A DNA stretch of 64,000 bases from Anaerococcus tetradius ATCC 35098 (GTDB lineage: Bacteria; Bacillota; Clostridia; Tissierellales; Peptoniphilaceae), in contig NZ_GG666296.1 of NCBI RefSeq assembly GCF_000159095.1, positions 398,720-462,719 on the forward strand, in the 5' to 3' direction. The translations under genes were made by a program, and so were the position numbers. Numbering within the stretch: position 1 is the first letter of the stretch; each line of letters begins with the position of its first letter. Below are positions 44,229-54,623 of the stretch, in pieces. The notes beneath the pieces were generated by a model that did no database searches, was not told where the DNA came from, and saw nothing but the letters and a program-made list of their open reading frames with translations.

Positions 44229-47200
44229 ATGTGCTTTGGTATAGATTCAAGTGATCAAAGCGTACCTTACCAAGTTCAGTTTATTATGGATACCTATCCT
44301 GGTTTTGAAGTTGAAGGCGAACATGTAGAATCCCTCCACGACTTTGCCCTACATTATAGGAAATTTGATTCCCCTTTAGGTGATTATGATTTCACTCCGC
44401 CTGATATAGAAGGCTTTGAGCCAAAAAATGAGAAAACAAAAAGAAAAGAAGCGAAGGATAAGGATGATTGGGAAGGACTAAATGATGAGGATAGTGATAG
44501 GTTAGAGGAATTTAAGACCTACCTAAAATTTATAGGAGCCCCAAGAGAAGATGTAAAAAACTATGAAGACCTCTATAATGAAAAATATAAGATAAGATTT
44601 TTAGGTCAGTTTCCTGAAAAAGTTGAGAATGATCAAGAAGAAGAGAATCAAGATGAAAATAAGGAAGAGAATAATCAAGAGGGCAATCAAGAAGATAAAA
44701 ACAAGGAAGAAAATAATCAAGAAAAAGAAAATGTTGAACCGATAGAATTTGATCAAAATTACAATCTAGAATTTGAATATTCACGCAAGTCCTACACAAT
44801 AAACTTTAACAATGACCCAAGAAAGGTTAGGGATGATACTTCCTACAAAAAATCAGAAAAAGAATCAGTCCCTTACCAACATCCACTAAGGTGGCTAGAC
44901 GGAGTTTACAACTTTGATTATGATAAGTCTGATGAAGAAAACAAAGAGGCAAGGGAAGAATATGATCAAGAGCATATCATAGACAATAGGGTTCCAGAAA
45001 AGCCTGCTTGGGTGCCAAAGTCCTGGAAGTTTTTGGGTTGGTCCTTAAACCCTGAGGGCACTAGCCTAGTTAGGGATGGAAATTATACCATGCCAGCTCG
45101 CAATATTACCCTCTATGCTAAATGGGGATGTGATACCAAGAGGAAAGTTACTTTCGATTTAGGCTTGGATGCTGGTGAAACTACTAAGTACATGATAAAG
45201 GCTAATGACCTAAAGAGTATCAAGTATGATGTTGGCGATGACGTAAGGACAAGTATTAAGGAAAATAAGAAGTACAAACTCCCTACAGAAGATAAGACTT
45301 CGACTTCTGGCAAGCAAGTCTTTCTTGTTGATAATGGTTTATCTATAAAATCCCCAGCCATACCTAGAAGACCTGGTTATGATTTTATGGGTTGGGAGCA
45401 TGTAGTATATAAAAAAGATAGCAAGGGAGACGATACTAGCGAAGTTGATGATTCATTCAAACAAAAATATCATCTACCTCGCCAATATACTTTCGAAAGT
45501 GAAGTATATTCGGATGTTTACCTAAAGGCTATTTGGGCAAAGAACAACCTCTATGATGTTAAGATAAAAGATCATATATTAGACGATAAGCTAAATGAAG
45601 TAAAGACAGAAACTAATATTTTGGAAAATCAAAGAGAGGGTACTTTTGCCTTCTACTTTGCAAGACTCCAAGGCGAAAAGCTAACCCTAGTAGCAGATAA
45701 GGATCTTGACCAAGCACCAGAAGATGTCAAAAACACCTTTACACAATACAGGGCTAAGCTTAAAGAGAAATCTGCCATAGCTGATAATAGAAATGCTGAT
45801 TCAAGCGATGGGGTAAATACCTACTATCAAAACATCAAGGTTGATCCTACCACTTCCCCAAATGCCTACAATGAGTTGCAATTTTTCTATAAGCCATATC
45901 GTAAGAGGGAATACAAGGTAAATTACCTACTCGTAGATAATAATGCCGACCTTAATGATACAAAAAAATACCCAAGTGTTGGAAAGCCAAATACAAACTT
46001 GACCAAGCCAATAATGGATCAGGATGATGTATTAAATGGTAACAGACACTACGATGCGAGAAACTTTAGGTCAATCCCAGGTTTTAAACTTGTAAGCAAG
46101 CCTCAAGTTCAACTTGTTTTCGATGTAAATGAAGAAAATAACAAGCTTCTAAAAATAAATGGAGTAGATGTTGGAGATGATTTAGAAAATGCTCAAGTCA
46201 ACTTCTACTACAAGGATATTAGGGTTATCAAAAATAATGGCGATAAACCACCAAAAGGCTATCATAGGGTAAGCTTTATAGCAAAAGACCATGGTTCATT
46301 CGGTAAGGATGAACATGGCAAGCCAATCAAGGAAGTCCATTACGATGTTATTGATGGTTTGTACTTTGCCAAAGCCCATGTTCCTACTAATGAGGGTAAA
46401 AAAGATAAGAATGACGCAGACCTTATCGCAGATCCTGGCTATCAAATAGGTAACTGGTCGCAAGAAGGCAATCCTACAAGTGGCTTGCTTGATCCTTATA
46501 CAGTTATAAGCAAGGATTACACCTTCGAGATTAACTTTATAGAAAGAAAGTATCCGGAAATAAGTCCTATCAAGGTCTTTGAATCAGCTAAGGATGGAGA
46601 TAGCTATATCAACAACTTTATGCTAACTAAGGCTGATTACGATAAGGCCCTAGAAGACTTTAGAAAGATGCCTGATTACGAGTCTTACCAAATACTTGAT
46701 GACGATGAGGCTATTTATGAAAAGCTAAAGGAAGATCCTCTTTATAGGGATCAACCTTCTGACCCAGAGCCAATCAAGACAAGTATAAGGGTCAAAATCA
46801 ACTTTAATGATAAGTCTAGCAAAGAATTTGCTATTCCAGTCTTAGTTTACAAAAATATTTACAGGGCCCTTGATAGCAAGAGCAAACCAAATATCGTAAA
46901 TAAAGATGACTTCTTGAAAGGTTTTGTTAAAGTAACAGTTGACCCAACTGATAATGCGACTGATAAGCAAACAAAAACTTATTATGTAAATCCAAAGGCA
47001 AAGCTGATAATTCCAGAAAAAGACCCAAGTCCAGAAGATGCCAAGAAATATACTTTTGAAAAATGGTCTGATGGAAAGGTGGACTATAACTTTAAATATA
47101 GATTTAAGTTCCAAAAAGATACAGAGATCCAAGCTATATATAAGGAAGATAAGAAAGATATTATAGCCTATGATCCAAAAGAACCAATCACAAGACCAGA

Positions 47201-50200
47201 AGGCTATGTGAGGGTAAGCTTTAAGGCAGACGAAGGTCTAAGCCTTGGTCAAGAAAAAGCCTACTATATAAGGAAGGAAGCAAAAATCAATCTAGGAAAT
47301 AAGGCGATTGAAAAACCTTCTGTAAATAATGACATAGGCTACAAATTTGACAAGTGGGATTATAAGGATGACACACTTATCGACAAAGATATCCTAGTGA
47401 GGGCAAAAGCCACAAAATTTGATGATGTAATAGCAAAAATTGATGAAAATACTAAAAAGCCAGACAGATATGTAGAAGTAAAATTTGTTGCAGGGGAACA
47501 TGGTAGCGTTGAAGAAAAAACATACTATGTAAATCCAACCAAGTATGTAAAACTAACCCCACCAAGCACCAAGGCCGATACTGGTTATACCTTTGCAGGT
47601 TGGGATAAGAATGCTACAGAATTTAATATCTACGATACAGGTACAACAATCACAGCAAACTTTAACCCAATTGATTCTGTAATACCAAAGACCAAGGATG
47701 ACGATTCAGAAAAACCAGCGGGCTTCGTAGAAGTAAACTTTGAAATAGAAGGAAAAGGTGGAAAAATAGTAGACGGACAACCAACAACCTACTATGTAAA
47801 ACCAAATACCGAAGTAACAATCCCACAACCACAAACCAAGGCAGACATAGGCTATGAGTTTGACAAATGGGAACCAGATACAACAACTCCAAGAAAATAC
47901 ACAGACAAAGTAACAACAATAAAAGGTTCCTTCAAAGCCCTCCCTGCATATATACCAGCAAAAGATAAAGACGAAAAAGATAAACCTAATGGATATATAA
48001 GAATAGTCTTTAGGGCAGATAAAAATGGTTGGCTAGCTGATGAACAAAATAATTTTATTGACCAAAAAGTTTACTATGTAAATCCAAAGGCGAAAATTGA
48101 CTATGTGAAGGACTTAACACAAGGAATAGAAAAAGTCGCAAACCCAGCCTACACAGCAGACGGTGGATCTTGGAAAGACGAAACAGGCTTACTAAGTAAA
48201 CTCTTCACCAAGGACAAACTATATGTCTACCACTTCAAAGAAGCCCAAAATATAATAGCTGAAGGAAATGGTCAACCAATACCAGACGGATTTGTAAAAG
48301 TAAGCTTCAAGGCTGACGAAAATGGCAAACTAGAAGGCGACAAAAAAGAAATCACCTACTATGTAAACCCACAAGCAGGCATCAAACTAGTAGATGGTCA
48401 AGCAGGCGAGAAAGAACTTCAAGTACCAGATACAAAGCCAGATGAAAATTACAAATTCATCAAATGGTTTGAAGCTATTGACAAAACCACACCAATAACT
48501 GGAAATAGGGAATATGTTGCAATCTTTGGAAAAACTGAAGTAAGCTTAACCTACGACCTAAACGGTGGAAGTGGAAAAGCTCCAGAAACTAAGAAAGTTC
48601 CTTACGGCACAAGCCTAAGGCTTGCAACAGATGAAGGCATAAGCAAAAAAGATGCCAAATTCATAGGTTGGGATATAGAAGGAACAATCTACAAGCCAGG
48701 AGCTAAAATTACCCTAACCAAGGCTCAAAAAGCTAAAGCTAAATGGACTGATGATGAAAATATCATCTCATACAATCCAAAAGATCCAATCACAAGACCA
48801 TCTGGCTATGTGAGAGTAACATTTAAGGCTGACAAAGGCCTAAGCCTCACCGAGGAAAGAGCCTATTATGTAAAAGCTGACAAGGGAATAAGCTTAAAAG
48901 AAATAAAAGATAATAAAGTGTTAGGATACCCAACATATGCAGAAGAAACTGGCTATAGTTTCAACAAGTGGGATAAAGACGAATCAACAGAAATAAAGAC
49001 AGACATTGAACTAACAGCTAAGGCAAGAGAAGTTAATGATGTAGTGCCAAAAACTAAGGACGACGATTCAGAAAAACCAGCGGGCTTCGTAAAAGTAACC
49101 TTCGTAGCAGGGGCAAATGGAAACTTAGGAAAAGAAACAAATACATTCTTTGTAAATCCAAACAAGTATGCAAAACTAACCCCACCAAGCACAAAAGCAG
49201 ATACAGGTTATGTATTTGCAGGCTGGGATAAGAATGCTAAAGAATTTAATATCTACGATACAGATACAACAATAAAAGCAAGCTTTAACCAAATTGATTC
49301 TGTAATAGCAAAAACAAAGGATGACGACTCCGAAAAACCAGCTGGCTTCGTAGAAGTAAACTTTGCGATAGACGGAGAAGGTGGAAAAATAGTAGACGGA
49401 CAAGCAAAAACCTACTATGTAAAACCAAATACCGAAGTAACAATCCCACAACCACAAACCAAGGCAGACATAGGCTATGAGTTTGACAAATGGGAACCAG
49501 ATACAACAACTCCAAGAAAATACAAAGACCAAGTAACAACTATAAAAGGTTCTTTCAAAGCCCTCCCTGCATATATACCAGCAAAAGATAAAGACGAAAA
49601 AGATAAACCTAATGGATATATAAGAATAGTCTTTAGGGCAGATAAAAATGGTTGGCTAGCTGATGAACAAAATAATTTTATTGACCAAAAAGTTTACTAT
49701 GTAAATCCAAAGGCGAAAATTGACTATGTGAAGGACTTAACACAAGGAATAGAAAAAGTCGCAAACCCAGCCTACACAGCAGACGGTGGATCTTGGAAAG
49801 ACGAAACAGGCTTATTAAGCAAATTGTTCTTCAAGGACAAACTATTTGTCTACCACTTCAAGGAAGCCAAGAATGTAATTCCTGATGGAGAGGGTCAACC
49901 AATACCAAAAGGATTTGTAAAAGTAAGCTTCAAGGCTGATGAGAATGGCAAACTAGAAGGCGACAAAAAAGAAATCACCTACTATGTAAACCCACAAGCA
50001 GGCATCAAACTAAAAGTTCTAGGTAAAAATGAACAAGCATCTGATAAAGAACTTGCAGTACCAGAAGCTATCGCTGATAAAGACTACACTTTCACCAAAT
50101 GGGTAGAAGACCTAGACCTAGAAAACCCAATCACAGGTGATAGAAAATATGTAGCAAAATTCGCCAAAGGTCAAGTAAGCCTAAACTATGAAATAGGAGA

Positions 50201-53200
50201 AGATGCCCAAGGTACAGCTCCAGAAACAGTAACAAGAGCAAAAGGCACAAAAATAAGACTTGCAAGCGATAAAGGCATTAGTAAAAAAGACCACACATTC
50301 AAAGGCTGGAAAATAGGAGATGAAATCTACCAAGCTGGAGATGAGATAACCCTAAACAAAAACACAACAGCCACAGCTCAGTGGGAAAAAGATGCGGATG
50401 TTATCCCATACAAGCCAGAAAACCCAATAGCAAAACCACAAGGCTATCACAGGGTAAAATTTGAAGCTGATAACGGATTGGAATTAAGTGATGTTAACTA
50501 CTACTATGTAAAAGATGGAAGTACACTAAAACTCGATGATCAAACACCAATCAAATATCCAACAGCAAGCCCTAAAGTAGGATACAAGTTTGACAAATGG
50601 GACAATGGCCCAGAAATCAAAAACATAACAGAAGATGTAACAATAAAAGCAACATCAAGGCAACTTCCACCTACAATCGAAAAGAAAGATGGAGAAGACA
50701 AACCAGACGGTTATGTAGAAGTAAAATTTGTTGCAGGGGAACATGGTCAGCTAGAAAAAGATGGAAAGAAAATAGAAGAAAAAATCTATTATGTAAATCC
50801 AACCAAGTATGTAAAACTAACCCCACCAAGCACCAAGGCCGATACAGGTTATACCTTTGCAGGTTGGGATAAGAATGCTACAGAATTTAATATCTACGAT
50901 AAAGATACAACAATCACAGCAAACTTTAACCCAATTGATTCTGTAATACCAAAGACCAAGACAGATGATTCAGAAAAACCAGCTGACTATGTAGAAGTAA
51001 ACTTTGAAATAGAAGGAAAAGGTGGAAAAATAGTAGACGGACAAACAACAACCTACTATGTAAAACCAAATACCGAAGTAACAATCCCACAACCACAAAC
51101 CAAGGCAGAAATTGGCTATGAGTTTGACACATGGGATAAGAATACAAGTGAAAAAGCTGAGTATTCAACAGATACAAAAGTAAAAGGAAGCTTCAAAGAA
51201 CTAGACAAATATATCCCAGCCAAAGATGGCAATATAGAAAACAAAAAACCAGAGGGATATATAGCAGTAGTATTCAAAGCTGACAAAAATGGAAGCCTAG
51301 AAGAAAAAGGTCAAACAATCGACCAAAAACTATACTACCTTCACCCAGACCTTAAAATTAATGAAGGATTAGTAGAAAAACTAACAAAAGACCTAGTCAA
51401 AAAACCAAACCCAGCCTATACAGCAGATGGAGGAAATTGGAAAGACGAAACAGGCTTATTAAGCAAATTGTTCTTCAAGGACAAACTATTTGTCTACCAC
51501 TTCAAAGAAGCCAAGAATGTAATTCCTGATGGAGAGGGTCAACCAATACCAAAAGGATTTGTAAAAGTAAGCCTAGTTCCAACCGACAAGGCAAAAGATT
51601 CTACAGAAAAATCATATTGGGTAAATCCAAGAGAAGAAGTAGAAATCCCATTCGATAATCCAGAAGGAAAAACTGTTGAAGACAAAGCTCACAAAGGCTA
51701 CAAAACAAGCTACACCTTCAAAGAATGGAAAGTAACAAAAGGAAGCGTAGCGACCTATACAGGTAAAGTAAAGGGACAATTCAAAGAAGAAACAGTCCTA
51801 GAAGCGACTTATACAGTAAAAACTTCAGGAAATATGGGAGAACTTCTTCCTGCTCCAAATGCAAAGAAGAAAATAGTAGTTCCACTAGGAAAGAAACTAG
51901 AAGCTGAGGAACTAATAGCAAATATTCCAGGTAAAGGTGATAATCCACTAGCAAAAGGAACAAAGATAAGCTACGAAGATGGCGAACCTGACACAAGCAA
52001 GCCAGGCAGACCAACAGCCAAAATCAAGATAGAATATCCAAACGGCAAAATCGTAGTAATCGAAGTACCAATAAAAGTAGTAGATAACATCGTTCCACAA
52101 GAAGGAGATGACAAGCCAGAAGTGCCAGCAAACTATGTAAAAGTAGTAATAGACACAACAGACAAGGCAACAGAAAACACCTACTTTGTAAAAACCTACT
52201 GGGTAAACCCAGAAGCAGAAGTAAGCTTCCCTGTTAAAGCTCCAAGTGGAAAAGCCGATAAGCAAGGAGAAATAACGAAGACCTATAGCTTCAGCAAGTG
52301 GCAAGTAGAAAATAGTGATAAAACTTACGACAACGAAATAAAAGATACCTTCAAGGCTGATACGACAATCAAAGCAAGCTATAGCGAAGGTGAAAATATT
52401 AAGCCAGAAGCTAATGAAGGCCTACTAATTCCAGAAGATGAAAATCCAGATCCTAGGGACTTCATCAAAAACGACTACGATGACAAGAATCCAGATAAAA
52501 AGGACAAGCTTCCACCAGGAACTAAGTTTACCTTCAAGGAAGGCAAAGATCCAAAGACTGATTCACCTCATGAAGGAAAAACAACTATAGTTGTTGAATA
52601 TCCAAACGGAGAAAAGAAGGAAATAGAAGTAGGATACAAGGTCGTAGGAAAAGTCGTTCCTCAAGAAGGAGAAGAAAAACCAGAAGTTCCAGATGACTAT
52701 GTAAAGGTGAGCCTAGATCCAACTGATAAGTCAGATGATCAAGAAAAAATCTATTGGGTAAGGCCAAGAGTTGAAGTTACAATTCCTGACTACAAGCCAC
52801 AAGGAAAAGATGGCTGGCAATTCTTAGATTGGGAAAAGAGCCTAAGATCAGTCTTTATCAAAAATACAGAAATAAAGGCAAATTATACGATGCCTTATGT
52901 TCCAAGATATGGTAATATAAACGCTTATGGTAATGAGATTATAACTGCTAAGGGATGTCAGCCTTCCGAAGAAGATTATAGAAGTGTAATCGAAATTGAA
53001 GAAGATGGCAAGCCATATCATCTAACAGACGAGGATAAGATAGAGTATACAGAACCTAATGTTGATGAAGTAAAAGCACATAATGTTGATGTTACGATAA
53101 GCCTAAAAGATGGAAGAACAATTGAGGCGATAGTTAAAGTAATAGTAGTTGATAATATTTTCGAACTAGATAAGAGCAATCCAGAAAATAATACAAATGT

Positions 53201-54257
53201 ACCTGATGGTTACGTCCAAGTAATCGTAGTGCCTACGACTGATAACAAGGATTCCCAAGAACACTATTACGCAGTCAAGATTTCAGAAAATGCTGATGAT
53301 ATAAGGAAAATACAACTACCTAAGATTGACCCAGTAGAAGGAAAGACCTTCCTAGGCTGGGAAGTTAGGAAGGGAGATAAGCCTTATGAAGCCTATGACA
53401 GTGAGAATGGCACAAGCTTTACTGATGCGATTAATGTAATTAGAGCTAGGTTTGTCGATGATGTTCTTATCCAAACAGGAGAAGAAAAACCACAAGTACC
53501 AGACAACTATGTCAAAGTAGTAGTCGATAGGACCAAACTTGCTAGAAAGCCAAGGAAGACTATCTATTGGGTAAATCCTGACAAGGAAGTAGACTTAGGC
53601 GAAGTTGATCCATCAGCTAAGGATGGATATAGCTTTAAGGGATGGAAGCTTAGTGAGAAGAAAAAAGAAGAAGACAAAGGCTTTAAGGATATTACTTCTA
53701 ACTTCGACCTAGAAGGCAAAAAGCACAAATTCGAAGCCTATGAAAGCCATATTGAGGCAGTCTTCGAGAAAATCAAAACTCCTAGTCCATCACCAGGATC
53801 TTGTCCAAGGCCAAAACCTGATTCAACATCAGGAAATAATCAAGGCAAAGGAAAAACACAAGATAATGGCAAGAATGGCTCTGATGATAATACCCATAAT
53901 CCAGGCGGAGCAAAACCACAAGATGGACAAGCTGGTAAGGATGGTCAAAGAGGAGATACTGAAAATAAAGAATCTACTGATAAGCAAGGAGGAGACAATC
54001 AAACTCCACCAAGCACAAAAGGAAGCGATGATAATTCAGAAGATGAAGATGACAAAGGCACAATAAGCTCCGTAGCATCTACTTCTAATGAAGGAAATCC
54101 AAAAGTTATAACCACAAGACATCCTAGCGCAAGTAGCAAGGGCTCTAACAAAAGAGTCTTTAGCAAAGTCAAGACAGGCATAAGAAGCAACCTTAGCGTC
54201 TACCTAACAATAATTACTATTAGCGCCATAGGATATGTATTAAGCAAAAAGAAATAA
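44229..54257 (+). CDS. Giant repeat-rich surface protein, C-terminal piece after the frameshift
   Basis: This 3342-residue frame is open upstream to 44103 and lacks its own ribosome site and signal peptide, so it is the continuation of the gene starting at 42361 (about 3965 residues when joined). It has a Glu/Asn-rich linker (nt 44625-44740) and InlB B-like repeats (e.g. FLGWSLNPEG, then ITLYAKW). Many modules have the pattern P-x-G-[YF]-V-x-V-x-F, YYVNP and GY-x-F-x-x-W. Three Rib-like repeats follow (nt 51830-53160). A Gly/Asn/Gln wall-spanning tail (nt 53780-54060) leads to a C-terminal anchor with SKVKTG, a hydrophobic stretch and SKKK. It probably mediates adhesion. The LPXTG signal is degenerate. 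Confidence 0.85.
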   Translation: MCFGIDSSDQSVPYQVQFIMDTYPGFEVEGEHVESLHDFALHYRKFDSPLGDYDFTPPDIEGFEPKNEKTKRKEAKDKDDWEGLNDEDSDRLEEFKTYLKFIGAPREDVKNYEDLYNEKYKIRFLGQFPEKVENDQEEENQDENKEENNQEGNQEDKNKEENNQEKENVEPIEFDQNYNLEFEYSRKSYTINFNNDPRKVRDDTSYKKSEKESVPYQHPLRWLDGVYNFDYDKSDEENKEAREEYDQEHIIDNRVPEKPAWVPKSWKFLGWSLNPEGTSLVRDGNYTMPARNITLYAKWGCDTKRKVTFDLGLDAGETTKYMIKANDLKSIKYDVGDDVRTSIKENKKYKLPTEDKTSTSGKQVFLVDNGLSIKSPAIPRRPGYDFMGWEHVVYKKDSKGDDTSEVDDSFKQKYHLPRQYTFESEVYSDVYLKAIWAKNNLYDVKIKDHILDDKLNEVKTETNILENQREGTFAFYFARLQGEKLTLVADKDLDQAPEDVKNTFTQYRAKLKEKSAIADNRNADSSDGVNTYYQNIKVDPTTSPNAYNELQFFYKPYRKREYKVNYLLVDNNADLNDTKKYPSVGKPNTNLTKPIMDQDDVLNGNRHYDARNFRSIPGFKLVSKPQVQLVFDVNEENNKLLKINGVDVGDDLENAQVNFYYKDIRVIKNNGDKPPKGYHRVSFIAKDHGSFGKDEHGKPIKEVHYDVIDGLYFAKAHVPTNEGKKDKNDADLIADPGYQIGNWSQEGNPTSGLLDPYTVISKDYTFEINFIERKYPEISPIKVFESAKDGDSYINNFMLTKADYDKALEDFRKMPDYESYQILDDDEAIYEKLKEDPLYRDQPSDPEPIKTSIRVKINFNDKSSKEFAIPVLVYKNIYRALDSKSKPNIVNKDDFLKGFVKVTVDPTDNATDKQTKTYYVNPKAKLIIPEKDPSPEDAKKYTFEKWSDGKVDYNFKYRFKFQKDTEIQAIYKEDKKDIIAYDPKEPITRPEGYVRVSFKADEGLSLGQEKAYYIRKEAKINLGNKAIEKPSVNNDIGYKFDKWDYKDDTLIDKDILVRAKATKFDDVIAKIDENTKKPDRYVEVKFVAGEHGSVEEKTYYVNPTKYVKLTPPSTKADTGYTFAGWDKNATEFNIYDTGTTITANFNPIDSVIPKTKDDDSEKPAGFVEVNFEIEGKGGKIVDGQPTTYYVKPNTEVTIPQPQTKADIGYEFDKWEPDTTTPRKYTDKVTTIKGSFKALPAYIPAKDKDEKDKPNGYIRIVFRADKNGWLADEQNNFIDQKVYYVNPKAKIDYVKDLTQGIEKVANPAYTADGGSWKDETGLLSKLFTKDKLYVYHFKEAQNIIAEGNGQPIPDGFVKVSFKADENGKLEGDKKEITYYVNPQAGIKLVDGQAGEKELQVPDTKPDENYKFIKWFEAIDKTTPITGNREYVAIFGKTEVSLTYDLNGGSGKAPETKKVPYGTSLRLATDEGISKKDAKFIGWDIEGTIYKPGAKITLTKAQKAKAKWTDDENIISYNPKDPITRPSGYVRVTFKADKGLSLTEERAYYVKADKGISLKEIKDNKVLGYPTYAEETGYSFNKWDKDESTEIKTDIELTAKAREVNDVVPKTKDDDSEKPAGFVKVTFVAGANGNLGKETNTFFVNPNKYAKLTPPSTKADTGYVFAGWDKNAKEFNIYDTDTTIKASFNQIDSVIAKTKDDDSEKPAGFVEVNFAIDGEGGKIVDGQAKTYYVKPNTEVTIPQPQTKADIGYEFDKWEPDTTTPRKYKDQVTTIKGSFKALPAYIPAKDKDEKDKPNGYIRIVFRADKNGWLADEQNNFIDQKVYYVNPKAKIDYVKDLTQGIEKVANPAYTADGGSWKDETGLLSKLFFKDKLFVYHFKEAKNVIPDGEGQPIPKGFVKVSFKADENGKLEGDKKEITYYVNPQAGIKLKVLGKNEQASDKELAVPEAIADKDYTFTKWVEDLDLENPITGDRKYVAKFAKGQVSLNYEIGEDAQGTAPETVTRAKGTKIRLASDKGISKKDHTFKGWKIGDEIYQAGDEITLNKNTTATAQWEKDADVIPYKPENPIAKPQGYHRVKFEADNGLELSDVNYYYVKDGSTLKLDDQTPIKYPTASPKVGYKFDKWDNGPEIKNITEDVTIKATSRQLPPTIEKKDGEDKPDGYVEVKFVAGEHGQLEKDGKKIEEKIYYVNPTKYVKLTPPSTKADTGYTFAGWDKNATEFNIYDKDTTITANFNPIDSVIPKTKTDDSEKPADYVEVNFEIEGKGGKIVDGQTTTYYVKPNTEVTIPQPQTKAEIGYEFDTWDKNTSEKAEYSTDTKVKGSFKELDKYIPAKDGNIENKKPEGYIAVVFKADKNGSLEEKGQTIDQKLYYLHPDLKINEGLVEKLTKDLVKKPNPAYTADGGNWKDETGLLSKLFFKDKLFVYHFKEAKNVIPDGEGQPIPKGFVKVSLVPTDKAKDSTEKSYWVNPREEVEIPFDNPEGKTVEDKAHKGYKTSYTFKEWKVTKGSVATYTGKVKGQFKEETVLEATYTVKTSGNMGELLPAPNAKKKIVVPLGKKLEAEELIANIPGKGDNPLAKGTKISYEDGEPDTSKPGRPTAKIKIEYPNGKIVVIEVPIKVVDNIVPQEGDDKPEVPANYVKVVIDTTDKATENTYFVKTYWVNPEAEVSFPVKAPSGKADKQGEITKTYSFSKWQVENSDKTYDNEIKDTFKADTTIKASYSEGENIKPEANEGLLIPEDENPDPRDFIKNDYDDKNPDKKDKLPPGTKFTFKEGKDPKTDSPHEGKTTIVVEYPNGEKKEIEVGYKVVGKVVPQEGEEKPEVPDDYVKVSLDPTDKSDDQEKIYWVRPRVEVTIPDYKPQGKDGWQFLDWEKSLRSVFIKNTEIKANYTMPYVPRYGNINAYGNEIITAKGCQPSEEDYRSVIEIEEDGKPYHLTDEDKIEYTEPNVDEVKAHNVDVTISLKDGRTIEAIVKVIVVDNIFELDKSNPENNTNVPDGYVQVIVVPTTDNKDSQEHYYAVKISENADDIRKIQLPKIDPVEGKTFLGWEVRKGDKPYEAYDSENGTSFTDAINVIRARFVDDVLIQTGEEKPQVPDNYVKVVVDRTKLARKPRKTIYWVNPDKEVDLGEVDPSAKDGYSFKGWKLSEKKKEEDKGFKDITSNFDLEGKKHKFEAYESHIEAVFEKIKTPSPSPGSCPRPKPDSTSGNNQGKGKTQDNGKNGSDDNTHNPGGAKPQDGQAGKDGQRGDTENKESTDKQGGDNQTPPSTKGSDDNSEDEDDKGTISSVASTSNEGNPKVITTRHPSASSKGSNKRVFSKVKTGIRSNLSVYLTIITISAIGYVLSKKK
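47430..51220 (+). repeat. Three tandem ~1.63-kb repeats inside the giant surface-protein gene
   Basis: The YYVNPTKYVKLTPPS segment recurs at about 47522, 49149 and 50788, giving a period of 1623 to 1640 bases. Units 1 and 2 share long stretches that look identical by eye; for example the more than 240 bases starting TCCCTGCATA at 47941 recur at 49564. Unit 3 is partly diverged. Such near-identity points to recent duplication or gene conversion. Confidence 0.85.
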
Positions 54258-54291
54258 TTAGTTCGACTTTTTCCAAAAATAAGTCGAGTAA

Positions 54292-54331
54292 ATACCAGAG
54301 TGAGTATCAAGCTTACTCTGGTATTTTTTTT
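54292..54331 (+). terminator. Terminator after the first giant gene
   Basis: ATACCAGAGTGAG and CTTACTCTGGTAT (one G-T pair) form a 13-bp stem followed by a run of T. A smaller hairpin with TCGACTT/AAGTCGA lies just before it (54263-54288). The following 54332-54530 is AT-rich with no gene seen. Confidence 0.8.
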
Positions 54332-54533
54332 ATCATTTTATAAGGAAGATGAGAAAAAATTTGCTAGCTAAGCTAGTTTCCTTAAATTTGTCAATTAATA
54401 TTTTAGAAATATTTATTAATTTTATGTATATTAGCATATTTTTTTAGCTTGTATTTTTCAGTTTTAGAAAAATAGCCATTTATAATAAAATAAAAAAAAT
54501 CTAAGCTTAGAACAATTAAATTCGTATAAAAAG

Positions 54534-54562
54534 TTTCCTTTAATTTTTAGATAGTGTATAAT
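54534..54562 (+). promoter_or_regulatory. Promoter of the second giant gene
   Basis: TATAAT (54557-54562) lies 17 bases after a weak -35 TTTCCT (54534-54539). A very strong AGGAGGAGG (54611-54619) precedes the GTG start. Confidence 0.5.
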
Positions 54563-54623
54563 GTAATCAAATGGACAATTATGTAAATAAACACAAAATT
54601 ACTAATAAATAGGAGGAGGATTT

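Noticed and set aside
44530-52767. Many 70-120 codon minus-strand frames within the giant surface-protein gene
   Set aside because: They are antisense to a long coding frame with biased codons, repeat with the internal duplications and lack ribosome sites.
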